Origin: JANXQG01 sp963824275
GTDB lineage: Bacteria; Planctomycetota; Planctomycetia; Pirellulales; Thermoguttaceae
Length of the DNA stretch: 64,000 nt
Reading direction: 5' to 3'
Assembly (NCBI GenBank): GCA_963824275.1
Contig: CAWGOT010000007.1
Location: forward strand, 372,001 to 436,000
Shown in pieces: positions 28,418 through 37,065 of the stretch (its first letter is position 1; each line of letters opens with the position of its first letter). A program made the position numbers and the translations under genes. The notes under the pieces are model-generated. The model searched no databases and had not been told where the DNA came from. It worked only from the letters and a program-made list of their open reading frames with translations.

Positions 28418-28846
28418 TCACCCTTCATGCACGGTTCGACAGACTTTCAGCACGGATTCCCACAAATGGGGCGAAACATCGTGGGGATGCCCCGCCACAA
28501 CCTCCTTCAACTTCTCCTCGGGACTGCCGCCCTGCACGATGGAAAGGGCAGCGGCCACGATGGCGGGCGAGCGGCTCATCCCCGCACCGCAATAGACCAG
28601 CGTGGGGATTTGCTTCTTCAGCAAGAACACCACGGATTGGATCGCCATGTCGAGGACATTCAGATCATCAGGGGCACCGTCTGTGAGGGGGAAATGGAAA
28701 TAGATCGTGCTCCTTGGCAAATTGGGCGACGGTTCTTCCGCAGCAAGATTGATGACGGCCACGACGCCATTCTGCAAGAGATGCTCGGCGTTGCGGCCAT
28801 CGCCCGCGTTGCCGATCCAGAGTTGGTTTGGAAGGATTTCACGCAT
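28418..28846 (-). CDS. Dual-specificity (cysteine-based) protein phosphatase
   Basis: 142 residues from ATG 28846. It begins EILPNQLWIGNAGDGRN, as in dual-specificity phosphatases, has INLAAEEP and the phosphate-binding loop YCGAGMSRSPAIVAAAL, a Cys-x5-Arg motif with Cys as nucleophile. The general-acid Asp is probably in FPLTDGAPDD. It would hydrolyse phosphotyrosine or phosphoserine/threonine. Cytoplasmic. It sits between the serpin-like gene (14 bases away) and a membrane protein gene, in a region otherwise lacking signalling genes. Confidence 0.85.
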   Translation of the reverse strand: MREILPNQLWIGNAGDGRNAEHLLQNGVVAVINLAAEEPSPNLPRSTIYFHFPLTDGAPDDLNVLDMAIQSVVFLLKKQIPTLVYCGAGMSRSPAIVAAALSIVQGGSPEEKLKEVVAGHPHDVSPHLWESVLKVCRTVHEG

Positions 28847-28860
28847 GGCAGCAATCTCCA

Positions 28861-30405
28861 CTACGGCTTGCAGAGCAGTTCGGCGTTGTCCACCCACATG
28901 ACGAAGAAGGGCCGCTCCGCACCCCGTTTCTTGACAAAGATCAAAAACGGGCGGTCGCACACAAAATGAGTCGCCATTGGCTTGCAGGGCATCTGGGCCT
29001 CCGACGCCAACTCCGCCCCGCTACGATCCAGCTTAAAGCGAATCGTTTGCATTGCCTTGGCGATATAGTAGCCCTCGAAGCCTGCGTTCAGGAATCGCTT
29101 GCCATCACCCTCTAACTCGGGGAAGTCGTGCCGAACTTCCCAGTTCAGGTTCGGCACAAGCAGGACATCGCGGATACCGAACTCCTTCATGAAGGCCGGA
29201 TCAGAGTTCCCTGCGAAGTCTTGCGTCTTCTTTTCCACGTCCTTGAGCGTTTCGAGCAATGTCGCCTTCGGTGGAACGCAGGCAATGACAATCTGGTTTG
29301 GCGATGAATCTCGGCACAAGTCAAGCGCGAACTCCCCAAGCGCTTCAGATTTCGTCTTGCGGAGCGCGTAAAGCACGCCGATCTGCGCTCGCAATGCCCT
29401 GTAGGCGTACTCATGCTTTTCCTCGATGCCAAATGCGGCGACTTTTGTTTCCTGCCCATCAGGACCTTTGAAGCGGAGTGGCCCTCGCTTGTCGAAAAAG
29501 GGGATAGTGAAGGCCGCGTTGGCTTCCAGGTAGGCGTAGGCAAGAACGTCGTTTGGCTGCAGCGTGTCGATTTGGACCTCCTTTTGGAACCTTCGCTTCA
29601 TTTCCGATTTGACCTTTTCCACAACGCCGTCCTTGGCGAATCCTGCGGTCGCCAAGTAGGACTCGGGCGGCAGATCGTCTTCCGCGAGTTGCGATGCGTT
29701 TAGGCGTGACGCGACCGCCTCGGCACCTTGGACGTGGGGCGGTTGGTGCAGAACATCTTTTCCGAGATGATCCCAGGCCAATTGCAACGTCGCACACCAG
29801 ACGACATTCTCGCCCTTGGGCATCGGCGTGTCCAAAATCGGAACGACCACCGATTGATGAAGGTCTTTAGAATCTCCCTGAAATGCAAATGATGGCGGTT
29901 GATAGGGTCGCCCCCTTGACGAAATGTATAAGGCGGCTCCTATCACGACGGCCAGGGAAAGCACGGTGCAGCCAACGGTGAGCGTGCGCGTCACGAAGCT
30001 CAGTCTTCCAGGTACGGTCTGAAGTTTTCTTGACAAGAAGTAGTCGGCCAAGGCCAAGACAGGCAGGAGCAGAGCGACGGCTCTCGTTGCCCATGCGTCG
30101 AGATCGCCCATTGGCAAAAGGAACATCGTAGAACAGAGGGGGATCGCAGAGAAAATGACGATTACCCAACTCACGGCTTTCTTGGTTCTGATAAGGGAGA
30201 ACGGGTATCCCAGCCCGATTGCTCCGAGCAAGATACTCAGTGCGATCAGGGTGTCACGCTTCGATGACCCCGCAATCACGAGATTCGGGACGAGGCTGAT
30301 GACTGCCATGAACAGGTATGGAACGGCCACCAGGAGTTTGATGGTGGCGAGAGCAACCGCAAGGACTCTCAGTGCCTTCATGATTCCAGTCCCTATTCTC
30401 GGCAT
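28861..30405 (-). CDS. Membrane-anchored serpin-like protein
   Basis: About 514 residues from ATG 30405 (GAGG ten bases upstream); ATG 30381 is an alternative. The first 170 residues hold about five membrane segments (LAVALATIKLLVAVPYLFM, VSWVIVIFSAIPLCSTMFL, AVALLLPVLALADYFLS, LTVGCTVLSLAVVIGAALYI). The rest is soluble and serpin-like: VVWCATLQLAWDHLG, then NDVLAYAYLEANAAFTIPFF, IRDVLLVPNLNWEVRHDF, a hinge-like AMQTIRFKLDRSGAELASEA and a C-terminal DRPFLIFVKK..FFVMW, equivalent to the serpin end HPFLFxI...ILFxG. The reactive loop appears shortened and lacks the small-residue hinge of inhibitory serpins, so inhibition is doubtful. Intact. Confidence 0.6.
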   Translation of the reverse strand: MPRIGTGIMKALRVLAVALATIKLLVAVPYLFMAVISLVPNLVIAGSSKRDTLIALSILLGAIGLGYPFSLIRTKKAVSWVIVIFSAIPLCSTMFLLPMGDLDAWATRAVALLLPVLALADYFLSRKLQTVPGRLSFVTRTLTVGCTVLSLAVVIGAALYISSRGRPYQPPSFAFQGDSKDLHQSVVVPILDTPMPKGENVVWCATLQLAWDHLGKDVLHQPPHVQGAEAVASRLNASQLAEDDLPPESYLATAGFAKDGVVEKVKSEMKRRFQKEVQIDTLQPNDVLAYAYLEANAAFTIPFFDKRGPLRFKGPDGQETKVAAFGIEEKHEYAYRALRAQIGVLYALRKTKSEALGEFALDLCRDSSPNQIVIACVPPKATLLETLKDVEKKTQDFAGNSDPAFMKEFGIRDVLLVPNLNWEVRHDFPELEGDGKRFLNAGFEGYYIAKAMQTIRFKLDRSGAELASEAQMPCKPMATHFVCDRPFLIFVKKRGAERPFFVMWVDNAELLCKP

Positions 30406-30482
30406 GAGCTTAACCTCACTTGGCCCTTTGGTCCAGTGGGGCGGACAATTGAAAGGACTTGATCCCCCGTCCAAAGCCTCCA

Positions 30483-30596
30483 CTATTTCTGCTTCGGCTC
30501 TTCGTGGTAGGGCTTTCCTTGCTTGTAGAGTTCCAGGCGGGAAGCCGCGCCGGCCTTATTCTTCGCAGTTAGCGTGGGACGGCAACGCCCATTATT
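30483..30596 (-). pseudogene. 3' remnant of an unidentified gene
   Basis: A 37-codon frame ending RLELYKQGKPYHEEPKQK, preceded by a stop. The peptide looks like the genuine C-terminus of a longer protein (LTAKNKAGAASRLELYK), but nothing upstream matches. It lies at the edge of the accessory block next to a rubrerythrin fragment, so it is probably left by rearrangement. Confidence 0.35.
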
Positions 30597-30684
30597 CTAC
30601 TTTGCCCGATGCCCCGTGAAAATATGGGCACCTTGAAGCCCCGCCACAATCCCGCTAGATTGATGATTTTCCAAGGAGCCCAGC

Positions 30685-30750
30685 ATGCCCACCCAAGACA
30701 ATCTCCAAGCCGCATTGGCAGGCGAAAGCCAAGCCAACCGCAGATATTAG
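30685..30750 (+). pseudogene. Rubrerythrin 5' fragment (21 codons)
   Basis: MPTQDNLQAALAGESQANRR plus Y then TAG. This is the exact style of a rubrerythrin N-terminus (ferritin-like di-iron protein, with the first ligand Glu in AGES). It has a good ribosome site, AAGGAG, eight bases before the ATG. The rest of the gene is absent; in the same frame, after TAG, come three codons and the TTG start of the MFS gene. A breakpoint therefore lies near 30748. Confidence 0.75.
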
Positions 30751-30759
30751 GAACCGACC

Positions 30760-32061
30760 TTGCTCGAGGCCCTGAAATACCGCAACTTCCGCCTGTTTAT
30801 CTTCGGGCAGAGCGTTTCTTTGGTCGGCACCTGGATCCAGCAGGTGGCCATGAGTTGGCTCATCTACCGGATGACCAACGAGGTGTTCCTGTTGGGGCTG
30901 GTGGGCTTTTTCAGCCAGATCCCCAGTTTCTTTCTTTCCCCAGTGGCAGGTGTTTTCACCGATCGCTGGAACCTCCGCCGGACAATTCTCCTCACACAGA
31001 GCCTGGCGATGCTCCAAGCCCTGGTGCTGGCCGTACTCACCCTGACCGACACGGTCACCGTCACGCATATCCTGGCGCTGAGCGTTTGCTTGGGGTTCGT
31101 GACGGCCTTCGACATACCCGCTCGCCAGGCCTTTCTGATCCAGATGGTCGAAGGGCGGGAAGGTCTGACAAGCGCCATCGGGCTGAACTCGTCGATCTTC
31201 AACGGGGCGCGGCTTGTGGGGCCGACGATCGGCGGTTGGGTGATTCTGAAGGCCGGTGAGGGAAGATGCTTCCTGCTGAACGCGGTGAGCTACCTGGCCG
31301 TGTTGGCGGCCCTGCTGGCGATGCGTCTGCCGCCGCAGGCGCCGGCCAAACCGCGGCAGCACGTGCTGCACGAATTGGCCGAGGGCTTTCGCTATGCCTT
31401 TGGCTCGCTTCCGATCCGCGAGATCCTGATGCTTGTGGCCCTGGTGAACATTGCAGCCATGCCCTTGACGACGGTGTTTTTGCCCGTCTTGGCCACGGAG
31501 GTGCTCCAGGGCGGACCGGGCACACTGGGTCTGCTGACGGCTTCCATGGGATTGGGGGCGCTGCTGGGCGCGTTGTGCCTGGCCGCGCGGAAGAGCGTGC
31601 TCGGCCTGGGACGGCAGATTGCCTGGGCCGGCAGCCTGTTCGGGCTGAGCCTGATCGCCTTTTCGTTCTGCCAGGTTCTCTGGCTGGCGATGCTGCTCTT
31701 GGTCACGAGCGGCTTTGCCGTGATGATGGAAACGGCCGCCAGCAACTCCATCCTGCAAACGATCGTGGACGACGACAAACGCGGCCGGGTGATGAGTTTC
31801 TACGCGATGGCTTTTCTCGGCGCGGCGCCGTTCGGGAGCCTGTTGGGCGGCAGTCTGGCCAGTCACCTGGGCGTGGCCCGCGTGTTACAACTGGCCGGAA
31901 CGATGTGTATCATCGGTTCCTTGGTCTTCGCCTGGCGTTTGCCTGCCATGCGGAAGATTATCCGGCCGATCTATCGTCGGATCGGCATCTTGCCGGACGT
32001 GACCGCCGGGATTCCGTGCGAGGCGGAAGTGACGGTGGCCGAGGACAATGGCGATCGTTAG
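30760..32061 (+). CDS. MFS exporter (EntS/MFS_3 type)
   Basis: 433 residues, intact. Family N-terminus LLEALKYRNFRLFIFGQSVS with GTWIQQVAMSWLIY, about 12 membrane segments, the loop FTDRWNLRRTILLTQ (the D-R-x-x-R region between helices 2 and 3), FDIPARQAFLIQMV and a second-half counterpart DDKRGRVMSFYAM. These mark the MFS_3 group that includes enterobactin exporters and multidrug carriers. Inner membrane, proton-coupled export; substrate unknown. The TTG start is weak and lies in frame with a truncated rubrerythrin start and its TAG, so the original 5' end seems to have been replaced; translation may depend on the rubrerythrin ribosome site or on reinitiation. Confidence 0.85.
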   Translation: MLEALKYRNFRLFIFGQSVSLVGTWIQQVAMSWLIYRMTNEVFLLGLVGFFSQIPSFFLSPVAGVFTDRWNLRRTILLTQSLAMLQALVLAVLTLTDTVTVTHILALSVCLGFVTAFDIPARQAFLIQMVEGREGLTSAIGLNSSIFNGARLVGPTIGGWVILKAGEGRCFLLNAVSYLAVLAALLAMRLPPQAPAKPRQHVLHELAEGFRYAFGSLPIREILMLVALVNIAAMPLTTVFLPVLATEVLQGGPGTLGLLTASMGLGALLGALCLAARKSVLGLGRQIAWAGSLFGLSLIAFSFCQVLWLAMLLLVTSGFAVMMETAASNSILQTIVDDDKRGRVMSFYAMAFLGAAPFGSLLGGSLASHLGVARVLQLAGTMCIIGSLVFAWRLPAMRKIIRPIYRRIGILPDVTAGIPCEAEVTVAEDNGDR

Positions 32062-32107
32062 GTCGCAGGTTCACGATTTTTGAATATCGAGGCGAGAGAT
32101 TCATCTC

Positions 32108-32125
32108 AGCCGCGGAGCGGCGGCA
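32108..32125. repeat. REP-like 18-base repeat, left copy
   Basis: AGCCGCGGAGCGGCGGCA, inverted relative to 32539-32556 (17 of 18 match). It lies eight bases beyond the 3' end of the transposase remnant. Confidence 0.8.
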
Positions 32126-32132
32126 CGTTTGT

Positions 32133-32538
32133 TCAACCGTGAAATTCGGTCTCGAAAAGGTATTTCTCATCGAACGCAATTTGATGCCGCTGCAGAATTT
32201 CGCGGAACTCGTCTTCGAAGGACCGCGTTCGATGGTGGGCGGCCTGGTTGCGAATGTACTGCCGAATCGCGTCGACCTGCGAGTAGCTGACCGTAAAAGC
32301 CCCATAACCAGTCTGCCACTGGAAATTATGATGCTGCTTCTCCTCGTGCAGCCATTTCGACGAGTTGGCCTTGATGTCACGGGCGAATTCGGCGAGCGCG
32401 ATGGTTGGATGGCACAACGTCAGGATGTGGATATGATCGTCGGTCCCGCCGATTTCCAGCAATCGGCCCTTTTTGTTGCCGATGATTCCTCCAATGTAGG
32501 CGTAGGTCTCTGGCCGGATAAGCCGCCAGGCTATTGCA
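32133..32538 (-). pseudogene. Y1 (IS200/REP-associated type) transposase, 5'-truncated
   Basis: The readable protein starts at RPETYAYIGGIIGNKKG and runs through GGTDDHIHILTL (the HUH metal-binding His pair), WLHEEKQHHNFQWQTGYGAF, SYSQVDAIRQYIRNQAAHH (helix with the expected tyrosines) and ends RHQIAFDEKYLFE. These are diagnostic of TnpA/RAYT single-strand transposases. The first strand of the fold (the HIVFSTKNR-type segment, roughly 25 residues) is missing; its place is taken by an 18-base REP-like repeat, beyond which the open frame is unrelated. No start codon fits, so I treat it as inactive. Confidence 0.8.
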
Positions 32539-32556
32539 TGTCGCCGCTCCGCGGCT
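32539..32556. repeat. REP-like 18-base repeat, right copy
   Basis: On the minus strand AGCCGCGGAGCGGCGACA; inverted partner of 32108-32125. Together they bracket the transposase remnant. Confidence 0.8.
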
Positions 32557-32562
32557 AATCGG

Positions 32563-34047
32563 CTAAGGCGTCTCCGCATCCGGAGCGGCCCCCGACGGTC
32601 CGGCGTCATTCAACTTCTCGTAGAGTTTCTGGGCCTCCGGCTTCATCGAGAACGGCCGGCCGGCTTTGAGGAGATTCCCCAAGATCTCTCGGGCTTCCAA
32701 CTTCTTGCCCTGGTGGTCGAGAAGATAAGCCACGTAGGTGGCTGTATCGGCATCGGTCGCGTTTCCGCCGGCCGCCTTGACGGCCTGGTCGAGGACGGCT
32801 TGGGCCTGGTCGAACTCGCCGCGGCGGAAGTGGACCCAACCCAAGGTCGACAAGGCGTCCGAGCTCTCCTTGTGGTCGCGGAGATTGGCCTCGGCATAGT
32901 CCAAGGCCCGCTGCCTCTTCGCCGGATCGTCCTGCTCGACCAGGGCCAAGGCGAGGTTGTTGCGGGCGACAAAGTCGGCGGGAGAATCGTCAACTGCCGT
33001 CTGGAAATTTCGCTCTGCTTCCGGCCAGTCCTTCTCCCACAAGGCGACCAGGCCGCGGAGCAGGTGCCCCACGTGACTGCCGTTGAACTTCCGTGCCCCC
33101 GGTACATCGGGTGCCTCGATCCGCAGGGCGGCCTCGGCCTGCTCCTTGGCAAAGGGAATCATGCCGTGTTCCAAGGCCCAGACGGCAACCACCTGGCGGG
33201 TCGCCAGATCGTTCGGGGCATGCTCCAGCGCGGAGCGGAACCACTTTTCGGCGTTCTCGGTCCGCGGAGCTTCGAACTGGCTGTAATATTGGCCCATGAT
33301 GGCCTCGGGAGTAAGGAAGACCTCCTTGGTCTTGTTCGCATTGGCATTCGCAACGTCCATCTGCTTGGCCGCCTTCAAGACGTTGTAGGCCTCCTTCGCG
33401 AGGCCCTGCCAGAACAGGCAGCGTGCTAGACGCTGCTGTGCAAGCAGATCCTCGGGCGCCAATTTCAGCAGCTCCCGCAGTTGCTTCTCGGTCTCTACCC
33501 AGTCCTCGCGGGCCTCCGCCACCTGGGCCAGACCGTTGCAGGTCTGCCGCTGCAGAACCGCCTTGCGGTCGTAGTTCCGATACCTGGCCAGCAACTGCTG
33601 GGCCTTCTCGAAGTCCATCGCCGCCTCGGCGATCCGCCGCTCCTGGACCGCGATGTTGCCCAGAAGCAAGTAGGGTTCCGGATCGCTGGGATTGGAGTGG
33701 GCCGCGGCTTCCAACTCCAGGCGGGCCGCGGGCTGCTGGTTCAGGCGCACCAGGACCTGGTACATCAGCACGTGGGCCGAGGGCAGTTCGGGATAGGTCC
33801 GTGCCGCAATCTCGAGCGCCTTGATCGCAGCTTCCTTATCGTGCTTGGGACCGAGCAGCAATTGTACGGCCTGCTGCATCTCGGGGTACTGTTTTGTGCC
33901 CAGCGCGGCCGTGCCGGAAACCGCCAGGGTGCCGCCCGTCGGCGCTTGCGTTTCCGTCTGGGCAGCGGTTGGCGTCGCCCCCAAGCCGACCAGAATTGCC
34001 GCCACGGTTGCCAGGGAAGCGACGAACGAAAGAAACGTGCGTGCCAT
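32563..34047 (-). CDS. Exported TPR protein
   Basis: 494 residues, intact. Signal peptide MARTFLSFVASLATVAAILV with cleavage after TAAQ. The rest is a series of TPR units: ALEIAARTYPELPSAHVLM, LELEAAAHSNPSDPEPYLLL, LRELLKLAPEDLLAQQRLAR, FQTAVDDSPADFVARNNLAL, LDQAVKAAGGNATDADTATY. Likely periplasmic, holding protein complexes together. It ends seven bases from the REP copy at 32556. The gene stands alone with a 77-base gap to the next. No partner can be named. Confidence 0.85.
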   Translation of the reverse strand: MARTFLSFVASLATVAAILVGLGATPTAAQTETQAPTGGTLAVSGTAALGTKQYPEMQQAVQLLLGPKHDKEAAIKALEIAARTYPELPSAHVLMYQVLVRLNQQPAARLELEAAAHSNPSDPEPYLLLGNIAVQERRIAEAAMDFEKAQQLLARYRNYDRKAVLQRQTCNGLAQVAEAREDWVETEKQLRELLKLAPEDLLAQQRLARCLFWQGLAKEAYNVLKAAKQMDVANANANKTKEVFLTPEAIMGQYYSQFEAPRTENAEKWFRSALEHAPNDLATRQVVAVWALEHGMIPFAKEQAEAALRIEAPDVPGARKFNGSHVGHLLRGLVALWEKDWPEAERNFQTAVDDSPADFVARNNLALALVEQDDPAKRQRALDYAEANLRDHKESSDALSTLGWVHFRRGEFDQAQAVLDQAVKAAGGNATDADTATYVAYLLDHQGKKLEAREILGNLLKAGRPFSMKPEAQKLYEKLNDAGPSGAAPDAETP

Positions 34048-34124
34048 AGAACGATACCTCCGTGAAAGTTGCCACCTACGTGAAGCGATTCTATCACCCT
34101 CCAGGCACTTGTCAACGGCCTGGC

Positions 34125-34826
34125 CTAGGCACCAGCGGCATGCGGGGCCACGGGGGCATGGGCGCGTTTTCCCGTCTTGCCAAGCTGCCCACCGCCCAGG
34201 AGTTGATTGCGGCCGAGCTGCGCACGGCTCTTTCGTTTGCTGTGCTCGTGCAGGCGGATCGTGACGTATTTGGCCTCGCCCGGTCTCAGCGACACATGGG
34301 CGTGGCCGTGACCCACGCCCTTCTTGTGCGCGGTCACATGGTAGCGCCCGGCGCCAACGTGAGAGAAGGATGCCTGGCCCGAGGCGTTGGTGACGGCGGT
34401 CCGCCCGGAGCGATGGTGGCTATGATGCGACCTGTGTTTGGAAGCGACGGCCGAATGATGCTTCTTGTGATGCACCACTTCGTGAAGATGGACCTTGGCC
34501 CCCGCCACGCGCTGCCCGGAATGGTGGGCGACGACCGTGACGTGGATTTCGCCTGTCGGGCGATGCCTGGCGACAGGCTGACCGGAACGCGGTCGGACCC
34601 GCGTTTTCGCCGTGCCCTCAGCCGCCTTGGAGGCCACTCTTGGCAGCGGTGCATGACTTTGCATTTCCGACAGCCGGGGACGCTTTTTCGCTGCCGCCTC
34701 AGTCGAGGAGATAACGCCGAGGGTCAAAATCGAGAACGCCGCAATGGCCACAACCGCGGCCGGTCGCGCATTCCACTTCGTTCGACGTTTTTCACGGCCG
34801 CCGGATGTTCGACTCGTCATCTTCAT
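34125..34826 (-). CDS. Exported His-rich protein with a CnaB/carboxypeptidase-regulatory-like domain
   Basis: 233 residues. A basic N-terminus and hydrophobic VVAIAAFSILTLGVISSTEA form a long signal sequence. The middle has the Ig-like regulatory fold pattern GEIHVTVVAHHSGQRVAGAKV, TNASGQASFSHVGAGRYHVT, LRPGEAKYVTIRLHE. Between its first strands lies a His-rich loop (HEVVHHKKHHSAV, HRSHHSHHRSG), unusual for this fold and suited to metal binding. The tail is basic. Function unknown; a secreted or surface structural/metal-binding protein is plausible. Confidence 0.7.
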   Translation of the reverse strand: MKMTSRTSGGREKRRTKWNARPAAVVAIAAFSILTLGVISSTEAAAKKRPRLSEMQSHAPLPRVASKAAEGTAKTRVRPRSGQPVARHRPTGEIHVTVVAHHSGQRVAGAKVHLHEVVHHKKHHSAVASKHRSHHSHHRSGRTAVTNASGQASFSHVGAGRYHVTAHKKGVGHGHAHVSLRPGEAKYVTIRLHEHSKRKSRAQLGRNQLLGGGQLGKTGKRAHAPVAPHAAGA

Positions 34827-34876
34827 TCTCCTGCCACGATAGGTTTCCGTATCAGGTTCGGTATGTCCCCCGCTAT

Positions 34877-35737
34877 TTATTCCCTCGCGAACTTGAGCCG
34901 CCCTTCGATCGCGGCCGGGAGGAGCGGGTTGGCAAGCAATTCCCCCATGTCGCGGAGCAAATAATTCCGGACTACATCGAGCGGATCGACTTCGCCCACC
35001 AGGGCCTTGGCATCCTGACGCAATTCCGCAGCCCTCATCTTGAACTCCTCAGGGCTCAGGAGACGAACCCGGTCCAGCCAGGACGTGACCTGGGCGCTGA
35101 TTTTCGCGTCTTTTTCGGCATCCAACCCAGCCAGTGCCAGGGCCACGTCGTCGGCCACTTGATCGCGAAGCTCCGCGAAATCGTCCCCCTCGGCCGTGCG
35201 TAGATCATCCAGGGAGTCGAGAATTTCCTCCAAGGGACCGGAGATGTCGTCGGCACAGTCGCTGATGTAGGCCGCCACCTGGCTGGCCGTCAGGAGTTTC
35301 AAGAGGTCCGGGGCTCGCTTGCGGGCCGTAGCGGTCAGCGCCACGGCGTCGTCCAGGTCGACGTCATCGCCGTCGCGTGCGTCTTCGGCATCGTCCTGCA
35401 AGCTGTCGATCTGATCTTCGGGATCGCCCCGCATGATGGCATCGCCCAGCCTGATCAGGGCGAGGCGAAGCGCCACGGGGCCTTGGCCGGCCTGGCGGTC
35501 GCGCTCGTCCGCCGCGCCTGCCGCCAGTTGCTCCGCGGCCTTCAACTGCTGGGGCGTGAGATCGAGCGCGTAGATCGTCTCCAGCGCCTTCGCTTCCAGG
35601 TTCAGCGACGATAGCGAAGCAGGCGCAGGCGTAACAGCACGGGGAGGGGCCGCGGCAAAGACGCTCGGCCCCCACGCCAAACCGACCACACAGAACGCCG
35701 CCCTAAGTACGTATCCGGCGGACCAGAACCTCTGCAT
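34877..35737 (-). CDS. Exported acidic helical protein, unknown function
   Basis: 286 residues with a signal peptide (LRAAFCVVGLAWGPSVFA). The mature part is helical and very acidic (EDQIDSLQDDAEDARDGDDV) with LTPQQLKAAEQL, a motif seen in Spy/CpxP-like periplasmic proteins, though the likeness is slight. It is intact and lies in a row of exported proteins on the minus strand. Role not known. Confidence 0.65.
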   Translation of the reverse strand: MQRFWSAGYVLRAAFCVVGLAWGPSVFAAAPPRAVTPAPASLSSLNLEAKALETIYALDLTPQQLKAAEQLAAGAADERDRQAGQGPVALRLALIRLGDAIMRGDPEDQIDSLQDDAEDARDGDDVDLDDAVALTATARKRAPDLLKLLTASQVAAYISDCADDISGPLEEILDSLDDLRTAEGDDFAELRDQVADDVALALAGLDAEKDAKISAQVTSWLDRVRLLSPEEFKMRAAELRQDAKALVGEVDPLDVVRNYLLRDMGELLANPLLPAAIEGRLKFARE

Positions 35738-35830
35738 CTCACTGCTCCTTGTTCTGAGGACCTAATGCGAAGTGGAACGTCCCCATTTTACCACGCGCGT
35801 GCCATTCCGGCAAGCGACGCTTCTGTTCTC

Positions 35831-37065
35831 CTACCGCTTCCCCGTCAGCGCATTGACGTATTCTTCGATTGCCGTGTAGCCCGAGGGCATCACGCGGTTC
35901 GGATCGGCAACGGGGATCTTGCGAGCCGGCCCGCCTTGGACCTTGCCGAAGCCGCCGACTTCCGCCGGGTCGTGGACGATCGCGCCCGACTTGCCCAACG
36001 ACCGCGCCTGCTCGACGAGCCGCGTGTCGATCGCATCGCGATGCAGCGCGTCGCCCGCGCCGGCGAGCACTTTCTCGCAGGCCTCGGCGGCCGAATCGAG
36101 CGTCACGGGCACCGGCGGCTTCATGGCGGGCGCGGCCATCAGGGTTGCCTGGGGAAAATCGGCCGCCACCGCGGGCCGGCCGTGCAAGCGGCCGTCGCGG
36201 TTCAAGTCGACGAAATTGCCCGTCTGGAAAATGTGGTCGGTCGCGGTGAACTCGCTGGCAAAACGATCCACCGAGGAGGGCCCCTTGATGAAATAATTGT
36301 TGATCAGATCGGCGCTATGGGCTTCCGCGCTGTGCCCGCCGACGTAGCCGTTGGTGCCCCAGTTGTAGACCACGTTATTGATGTATTGCACGGTGCCCTT
36401 GGCCTTGGGATTGCGGCTCTGGTTGTTGATCCACAGGTTGTGGGAAAAGGTGACGTTGTCGCTTTGGCAGAGGCAGCCGAAGCGCTGCGGATCGACGCCT
36501 TCGCCGATCAGGCAGTATTGCAGCGTGACGTTGTTGGAGCCGGTGAAGCCGATGCAGTCCCAGCGGCCCCACTCGATCGAGACGTGGTCGAGGATCACGT
36601 CGCGGCACTCGCCCAGTCCGAGCGTGCATTTCTTGTCCTGCTTGAGCGTGAGTCCCTGCCGCAGGCGGATGTAGCGGATGATGATGTTGTGCGACTTGCG
36701 CAAGAGACGGTGTAGTTCTTCAGGCAGATGCCCTCGCCCGGCGCGGTCTGGCCGGCGATGGTGATATTGCTGGCGATGCTCACGGGCGAGGCCAGGTCGA
36801 CGTATCCGCCAACGTCGAAGACCACGATCCGCCGCTCCGTGCTCACCGCGTCGCGGAAGGAGCCGGGTCCGCGGTCGTCGAGGTTGGTGACGTGGTAGAG
36901 CGTGCCGCCGCGCCCGCCGCTGGCCAAGGCGCCGAAGCCCTCGGCGCCGGGAAACGCGACCAGCGGAGAGCGGGTCTCCGCCTTCGCTCTGTCGGCCGCG
37001 TAGCTGGCCGTGCCGAGCGCGGCGAGCAACGCGGTTATAAGGTAGGCCTCCCATTTCACTTTCAT
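35831..37065 (-). CDS. Polysaccharide lyase family 1 (pectate lyase-like), secreted
   Basis: About 411 residues from ATG 37065 with the signal peptide MKVKWEAYLITALLAALG and cleavage near ASYAAD. The mature N-terminus AFPGAEGFGALASGGRGG and LYHVTNLDDRGPGSFRDAV is typical of PL1 lyases, followed by parallel beta-helix rungs (NIIIRYIRLRQG, VILDHVSIEWG, VTLQYCLIGEG, VTFSHNLWINNQSRNP). The DHVSIEWG and HNLWINNQSRNP segments hold expected calcium and substrate residues. It would cleave polygalacturonan by beta-elimination. One shift near 36705. The C-terminus carries a planctomycete-type extension ending in AIEEYVNALTGKR. Confidence 0.88.

Noticed and set aside
19178..30750. Integrative island inserted at tRNA-Gln
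   Set aside because: No integrase gene and no second copy of the tRNA 3' end could be found; the tRNA 3' end also faces away from the accessory block.
32579..32609. Start of the transposase at the upstream ATG or beyond
   Set aside because: This would read through the REP-like repeat and into the TPR gene; the added residues bear no likeness to the family N-terminus.
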